Shown piece by piece: positions 60,522-64,000 of a stretch of DNA of 64,000 nucleotides. Every line of letters begins with the position of its first letter. The stretch's first letter is position 1. Below the pieces are notes generated by a model, which worked only from the letters and a program-made list of their open reading frames with translations, had not been told where the DNA came from and did no database searches. Source of the DNA: UBA2185 sp964564625. GTDB taxonomy: Bacteria; Desulfobacterota; Syntrophia; Syntrophales; UBA2185. Position numbers and translations under genes: made by a program. Where the stretch lies: positions 1-64,000 of the forward strand of contig CAZMBE010000017.1 in assembly GCA_964564625.1 (NCBI GenBank). The letters are read 5' to 3'.

Positions 60522-63455
60522 TTATAAAACTTCCCGTATTGCCTTTGCAAGTTGGTTCTTGAACAGGGGTTTCATGACAAACCGGCGAATGCCGATACTC
60601 TTCGCTTTCTCTTCGGAGATCATCTCGCTGAATCCCGTGCAGAGAATGATGGGGATATCCGGCCGTATTTTTAACAATTCCCTTGCAAGATCATCTCCTC
60701 TCATATTCGGCATGGTCATATCGGTGATCACGAGGTCAAAACTGTCGGGACGGGCGCGAAATGCCTCCAGCGCCTCGATGCTGCTTGTTCTGGAAGTGAC
60801 GTGATATCCGAGGGACGTCAGCATGAGGCATCCCAGTTCTGCCAGGGCTGCCTCGTCATCAACAAGGAGTATGCGCTCAGATCCACCGGGTATAGGTTCC
60901 GTTGCCTGTTCCGGGAGGGATTTTTTTGTCTCTTCGAGGGGGAAATACACAGTTACAACCGTCCCTTTTCCCGGTTCACTTGCTATGTCAATGGCACCGC
61001 CGTGATCCCTGACAATTCCGTACACAACGGAAAGACCGAGGCCGGTTCCTTTCCCCGGAACTTTTGTGGTAAAAAAGGGATCAAATATCTTCTCCATAAT
61101 GGATGCCTCAATTCCGCAACCGGTATCGCTGATGGTCAGTCTCGCATAGTCTCCCACGCCGAGAGTAAAGGTATTGATCGTTCTGGACACATCAACGTGT
61201 TCCTGTTCCAATCGAATATCCAGCACTCCTCCTTTTTCCTGCATCGCATGGGCGGCATTGGTACAGAGGTTCATCAACACCTGGTGGATCTGCGTGGGAT
61301 CTGAAAGAATCATGGTTGGCGCCTCTGTGAGGGTCTGAACAATCTTAACAGTGGCAGGAAGGGAGGATCTGAGCAGCTTGATGCATTCCTTTATGATAGG
61401 TGCAATGAGTACCGGTTTTCGTTCCAGTTCCTGCTTGCGACTGAAGGCGAGAATCTGTTTCACGAGATCTCTGGCCCGCTCGCCGGCTTTGTGGATTTGT
61501 TCAAGGTAACGCCGGGGTCTTTCGCCAATGCCGTCCTCTTCAAGCGCCATTTCCGTATAGCCGATAACAGAACTGAGGATGTTGTTGAAATCGTGGGCAA
61601 TGCCCCCGGCCAGCGTTCCGATGGCCTCCATTTTGTGGGTCTGGCGAAGTTGGGTTTCGATTTTTTTCCGATCGGTGATATCAAGAAAGATCGAAAGCAT
61701 GAATTTTCCTTTGAGCAGAGAAATAACCTCGGCGGACGCAAGGACATGGCGCGTATTCCCGGACTTTGTCTGCAAATGAAGCGGTACGTCCCGCAGGGAT
61801 CCGTGCACCGCCAACGTTTCAACCACTGATTTCCTGTCGTCATAATTTGCCCACACGTTGAGTTCGGAAGCGGTGCGACCGATCATTTCTTCCCGCGAAA
61901 ATCCCAGCATTTTTGCAAAGCTCTCATTCACATCGAGATACCGGCCGTTCTCAAGACTGCTGATGATCGTCGGAGCAGGACTGATATGAAACGCTTTGAA
62001 AAAACGTTCCTCGGAGCTCCGCAAAGCCTCTTCCGCCCGTTTTTGCTCCATGATGTCCCTCGTAATCCCCGTGATCCCTATGGGATCACCATGTTCATTG
62101 CGTACGAACCCTGCGATCAATTCCATCCAGATGGTCGATCCGTCCTTATGGTATTCCTTGATCTCGAACCTCCTGGTTCTTTTCGGATCGGCGCCGGGCA
62201 TTTTTTCGAGGGCGTTCTCTTCCTCAAAGACCTTCATGATCACTGCCAGCGAATCAGAGGGCATAATGTCCTGCAGGCGAAGAGATTTCATTTCCTCCAC
62301 CGTCCAGCCCTGCACTTTTTCAATGGAGGGGCTGATGTAGGTAAATTGCAGGCTCATATCCATGGACCAGATGATATCTGAGGCGTTTTCCGCCAACATG
62401 CGGTATTTTTCTTCACTCTCGCGCAGGGCCTCCTCTATTTTTTTTCTTCTTTCGACCTCTTCAGCGAGAATACTGGACCTGAATAAAACAAAGAAGAAAA
62501 GTCCCACGCCTATCACGAAAAGAAGAGCGATCAAAATAAGTCTGTTTTTGAAACCTTGAAGGGCGCCCACTGCCTGTTCCTCGGGTGTGGCGACAACGAT
62601 GGACCAGAAAGAGTTTCCGAGGCGGACTGGCATGAAGACGGCATGTTTGGTTAATTTTTTTACCACGTTTTCCCGGATGCGATCGAATTTATATGTCGTG
62701 ATTCCCTCTTCACCTTTTATCATCCTTTCCGCCATGGCAATGATATCGGGAAATTCACGGCAATTTTCGAAGACGGAGTTTCCCACGTGACCGGGTACCG
62801 GGCAGGAGAGTTCAATGCCGCTCTTGCTGATCATCCACGCGTAGCCGTCCTGTCCGATCCTGATGTCCTCTACGTAGCGTCTCGCAATGAAATCGAAGGG
62901 GAAAAGGACGGCCAACGTGCCGTTGAAGGAGTCCTCTTTGAAGACTGGAATATGAACGATGATCGTTTTGAAACCGCGCCGGTTGGTAAAGACATCACTG
63001 ACCACCACCTGATGGGTGCGTTTGGTTTCCAGGAAATCTTCCATCTTTGTTACAGGCTCGCGGATCACTTTTTGATCGTGAGGTACGGGGTAAAGAATGC
63101 GGCCTTGAGGATCAATCCTGGTGATAATGCTGATCTCTTGTGAGTGGGAGGAATAATAATCCCGCATTAATTGTTTCCCTGTTCCATCGAGAGCGACAAT
63201 GTGTTCATTTTTCGCGAGATGCAGCAGCATGGCGACGTGGTCGTTGAAGAACATCTCAATCCCCTTTACCGCCTGCTTCGCCAGGATTGTCTGTTTGACA
63301 TTCAGGTTTTCGATCATTTCCCGCTCGACGTTCTCATATGTCACGTAGAGCAGAATATAGGTAAGTATGAGCAAAAGACCTAAAAAGATAATATACTTCC
63401 CGTTCCGCTTAAGTGTCTTGTTGATTTTTTTCTCCAGCATCCCCCTTGTCACCAT
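60522..63455 (-). CDS. Hybrid sensor histidine kinase (dCACHE-PAS-PAS-HisKA-HATPase-REC)
   Basis: 977 residues. Membrane segments near 20-40 and 309-328 enclose a ~265-residue extracytoplasmic dCACHE-like sensor domain. Two PAS domains follow (~345-465 and ~480-600), then HisKA with phospho-His in GGIAHDFNN near 621, HATPase with GTGLGLSVVYG, and a receiver domain with phospho-Asp in LVITDMTMPNM near 910. It senses a small external ligand and relays phosphate internally. No separate output regulator is adjacent. The gene ahead on the same strand is ribbon-helix-helix-like. Confidence 0.92.
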   Translation of the reverse strand: MVTRGMLEKKINKTLKRNGKYIIFLGLLLILTYILLYVTYENVEREMIENLNVKQTILAKQAVKGIEMFFNDHVAMLLHLAKNEHIVALDGTGKQLMRDYYSSHSQEISIITRIDPQGRILYPVPHDQKVIREPVTKMEDFLETKRTHQVVVSDVFTNRRGFKTIIVHIPVFKEDSFNGTLAVLFPFDFIARRYVEDIRIGQDGYAWMISKSGIELSCPVPGHVGNSVFENCREFPDIIAMAERMIKGEEGITTYKFDRIRENVVKKLTKHAVFMPVRLGNSFWSIVVATPEEQAVGALQGFKNRLILIALLFVIGVGLFFFVLFRSSILAEEVERRKKIEEALRESEEKYRMLAENASDIIWSMDMSLQFTYISPSIEKVQGWTVEEMKSLRLQDIMPSDSLAVIMKVFEEENALEKMPGADPKRTRRFEIKEYHKDGSTIWMELIAGFVRNEHGDPIGITGITRDIMEQKRAEEALRSSEERFFKAFHISPAPTIISSLENGRYLDVNESFAKMLGFSREEMIGRTASELNVWANYDDRKSVVETLAVHGSLRDVPLHLQTKSGNTRHVLASAEVISLLKGKFMLSIFLDITDRKKIETQLRQTHKMEAIGTLAGGIAHDFNNILSSVIGYTEMALEEDGIGERPRRYLEQIHKAGERARDLVKQILAFSRKQELERKPVLIAPIIKECIKLLRSSLPATVKIVQTLTEAPTMILSDPTQIHQVLMNLCTNAAHAMQEKGGVLDIRLEQEHVDVSRTINTFTLGVGDYARLTISDTGCGIEASIMEKIFDPFFTTKVPGKGTGLGLSVVYGIVRDHGGAIDIASEPGKGTVVTVYFPLEETKKSLPEQATEPIPGGSERILLVDDEAALAELGCLMLTSLGYHVTSRTSSIEALEAFRARPDSFDLVITDMTMPNMRGDDLARELLKIRPDIPIILCTGFSEMISEEKAKSIGIRRFVMKPLFKNQLAKAIREVL

Positions 63456-63510
63456 TTCCGCTTCGTTTATATTCTAAGTATTTGTATTCTGAGGATTATT
63501 TAGATGGGCC

Positions 63511-63927
63511 TCAACGTTTGAAGAGCTTTTTCCTGGAACTTATTAATATACGAGAGAGAAAACCCTGATTCAGCGTTTCTTCACCGTCGAAAATGATTCC
63601 TCCATTCATAGCTCGAGAATGATTTATTATAGAGGGGTAATCGCCTTCATCAATGAGCTTTTTAGGTGTGACCGCTACTGTCGGAACAATTCGGCTACTT
63701 GAGTCGCTATCCGAAACGTTACTTGTTACGTTACCCACCAAAGACTTATGCCTTCCCATGTTCAGAAGTGCCTTTTCTATTATAGTACCGTAATTATCAC
63801 CTGTCTTTTCTTTTTCTTTACTTAGAATATGATATGCTTGTTGAGAAACGACAATTGTGACAGATTTTCTGCCCTCCATTTTATTTCGCGCACGCCATCT
63901 GCGAATCCGCTCTTTCTCCGTTCCCAT
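63511..63927 (-). CDS. Ribbon-helix-helix-like small DNA-binding protein
   Basis: 138 residues. The first ~60 (RKSVTIVVSQQAYHILSKEKEKTG, then TIIEKALLNMG) have the strand-helix-helix pattern of RHH repressors after a very basic start (KERIRRWRARNK). The rest is low-complexity Ser/Asn-rich and unrecognised. Ribosome-binding site AGAGGAG. A palindromic GTAAC-rich sequence just upstream is a likely operator, and the same words recur inside its own coding region. It stops 55 bp before the kinase start and may share its transcript. Confidence 0.6.
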   Translation of the reverse strand: MGTEKERIRRWRARNKMEGRKSVTIVVSQQAYHILSKEKEKTGDNYGTIIEKALLNMGRHKSLVGNVTSNVSDSDSSSRIVPTVAVTPKKLIDEGDYPSIINHSRAMNGGIIFDGEETLNQGFLSRILISSRKKLFKR

Positions 63928-63940
63928 ACGACACTCCTCT

Positions 63941-63957
63941 GTTACAAGTAACGTTAC
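63941..63957. promoter_or_regulatory. GTAAC palindromes upstream of the RHH-like gene
   Basis: GTTACAAGTAAC (63941-63952) overlaps the perfect palindrome GTAACGTTAC (63948-63957), 14 nt before the start codon. The short arms suit an RHH dimer pair. Confidence 0.5.
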
Positions 63958-64000
63958 CGTAATGTTTTGTTGATATGGTGCTGCCTTTTCTATAGAGAAA

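Noticed and set aside
1..64000. tRNA, rRNA or CRISPR array
   Set aside because: No cloverleaf, ribosomal core sequence or regularly spaced repeat was seen on reading both strands.

Overview
The window looks like one scaffold of an anaerobic or microaerobic Desulfobacterota-type bacterium (Syntrophales/Syntrophobacter-like), probably from a draft or metagenome assembly. The pointers are a tungsten-type aldehyde:ferredoxin oxidoreductase, Hdr-like and formate dehydrogenase subunits, a beta-oxidation gene set, rubrerythrins under a PerR/Fur-type regulator, and intergenic repeats of a kind I associate with this phylum. Two 100-N gaps are each flanked by an exact 55-bp duplication, so both look like unmerged contig overlaps rather than missing DNA.

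Layout. 1-5.4 kb: a partial type IIG-like restriction-modification gene, a candidate minus-strand small RNA, a CsgG-HEAT protein, YwbE, a broken DUF188 gene and a lysine-rich miniprotein. 5.5-9.3 kb: a KefB-like antiporter, an aldo/keto reductase and the 3' half of an acyl-CoA ligase. 9.4-16.1 kb: a minus-strand beta-oxidation block (FadJ-like, acyl-CoA dehydrogenase, thiolase, hotdog thioesterase) plus citrate synthase. 16.2-17.7 kb: a small membrane protein and a secreted beta-helix protein. 17.8-21.1 kb: a cassette with a FeeM-like N-acyltransferase, a stand-alone E1/ThiF-fold adenylating enzyme, a possible 21-residue Cys-containing peptide gene and an MFS exporter. 21.3-22.5 kb: a Tat-exported rubredoxin and a secreted SUMF1-domain protein.

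22.6-36.3 kb is a redox super-locus. The first operon encodes a P460-like cytochrome, a Tat-signal ferredoxin and a tungsten-type AOR, and ends at a strong terminator. A nine-gene, mostly overlapping operon follows: NapG-like ferredoxin, two HdrA-like flavoproteins, MvhD, an FrhB/FdhB-like iron-sulfur protein, a Cys-type formate dehydrogenase, an HdrC-like protein, a ferredoxin-NapH membrane fusion and a shortened AOR paralogue. I infer an electron link between periplasmic aldehyde/acid chemistry, the membrane and a cytoplasmic flavin-based formate system.

36.4-44.6 kb: a bacterial alpha-2-macroglobulin and PBP1C pair. 44.7-46.6 kb: a PerR-type regulator with two rubrerythrins behind a consensus promoter whose -10 box overlaps a palindromic operator. 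46.6-50.7 kb: glycosyltransferase and DUF401 permease (minus), then a LexA-type repressor whose operator fills its own promoter spacer, and a hydrolase. 50.9-53.7 kb: a PII-like protein with a second CPA2 antiporter, and TerC. 53.9-58.4 kb: a visibly more GC-rich minus-strand operon (alkyl-DHAP synthase-like, glycerol-3-phosphate dehydrogenase, lipid kinase) that may act in ether-lipid metabolism. 58.6-64 kb: a sparse region with a small conserved protein, possible toxin-antitoxin remnants, a hybrid histidine kinase and a ribbon-helix-helix-like gene with a likely operator.
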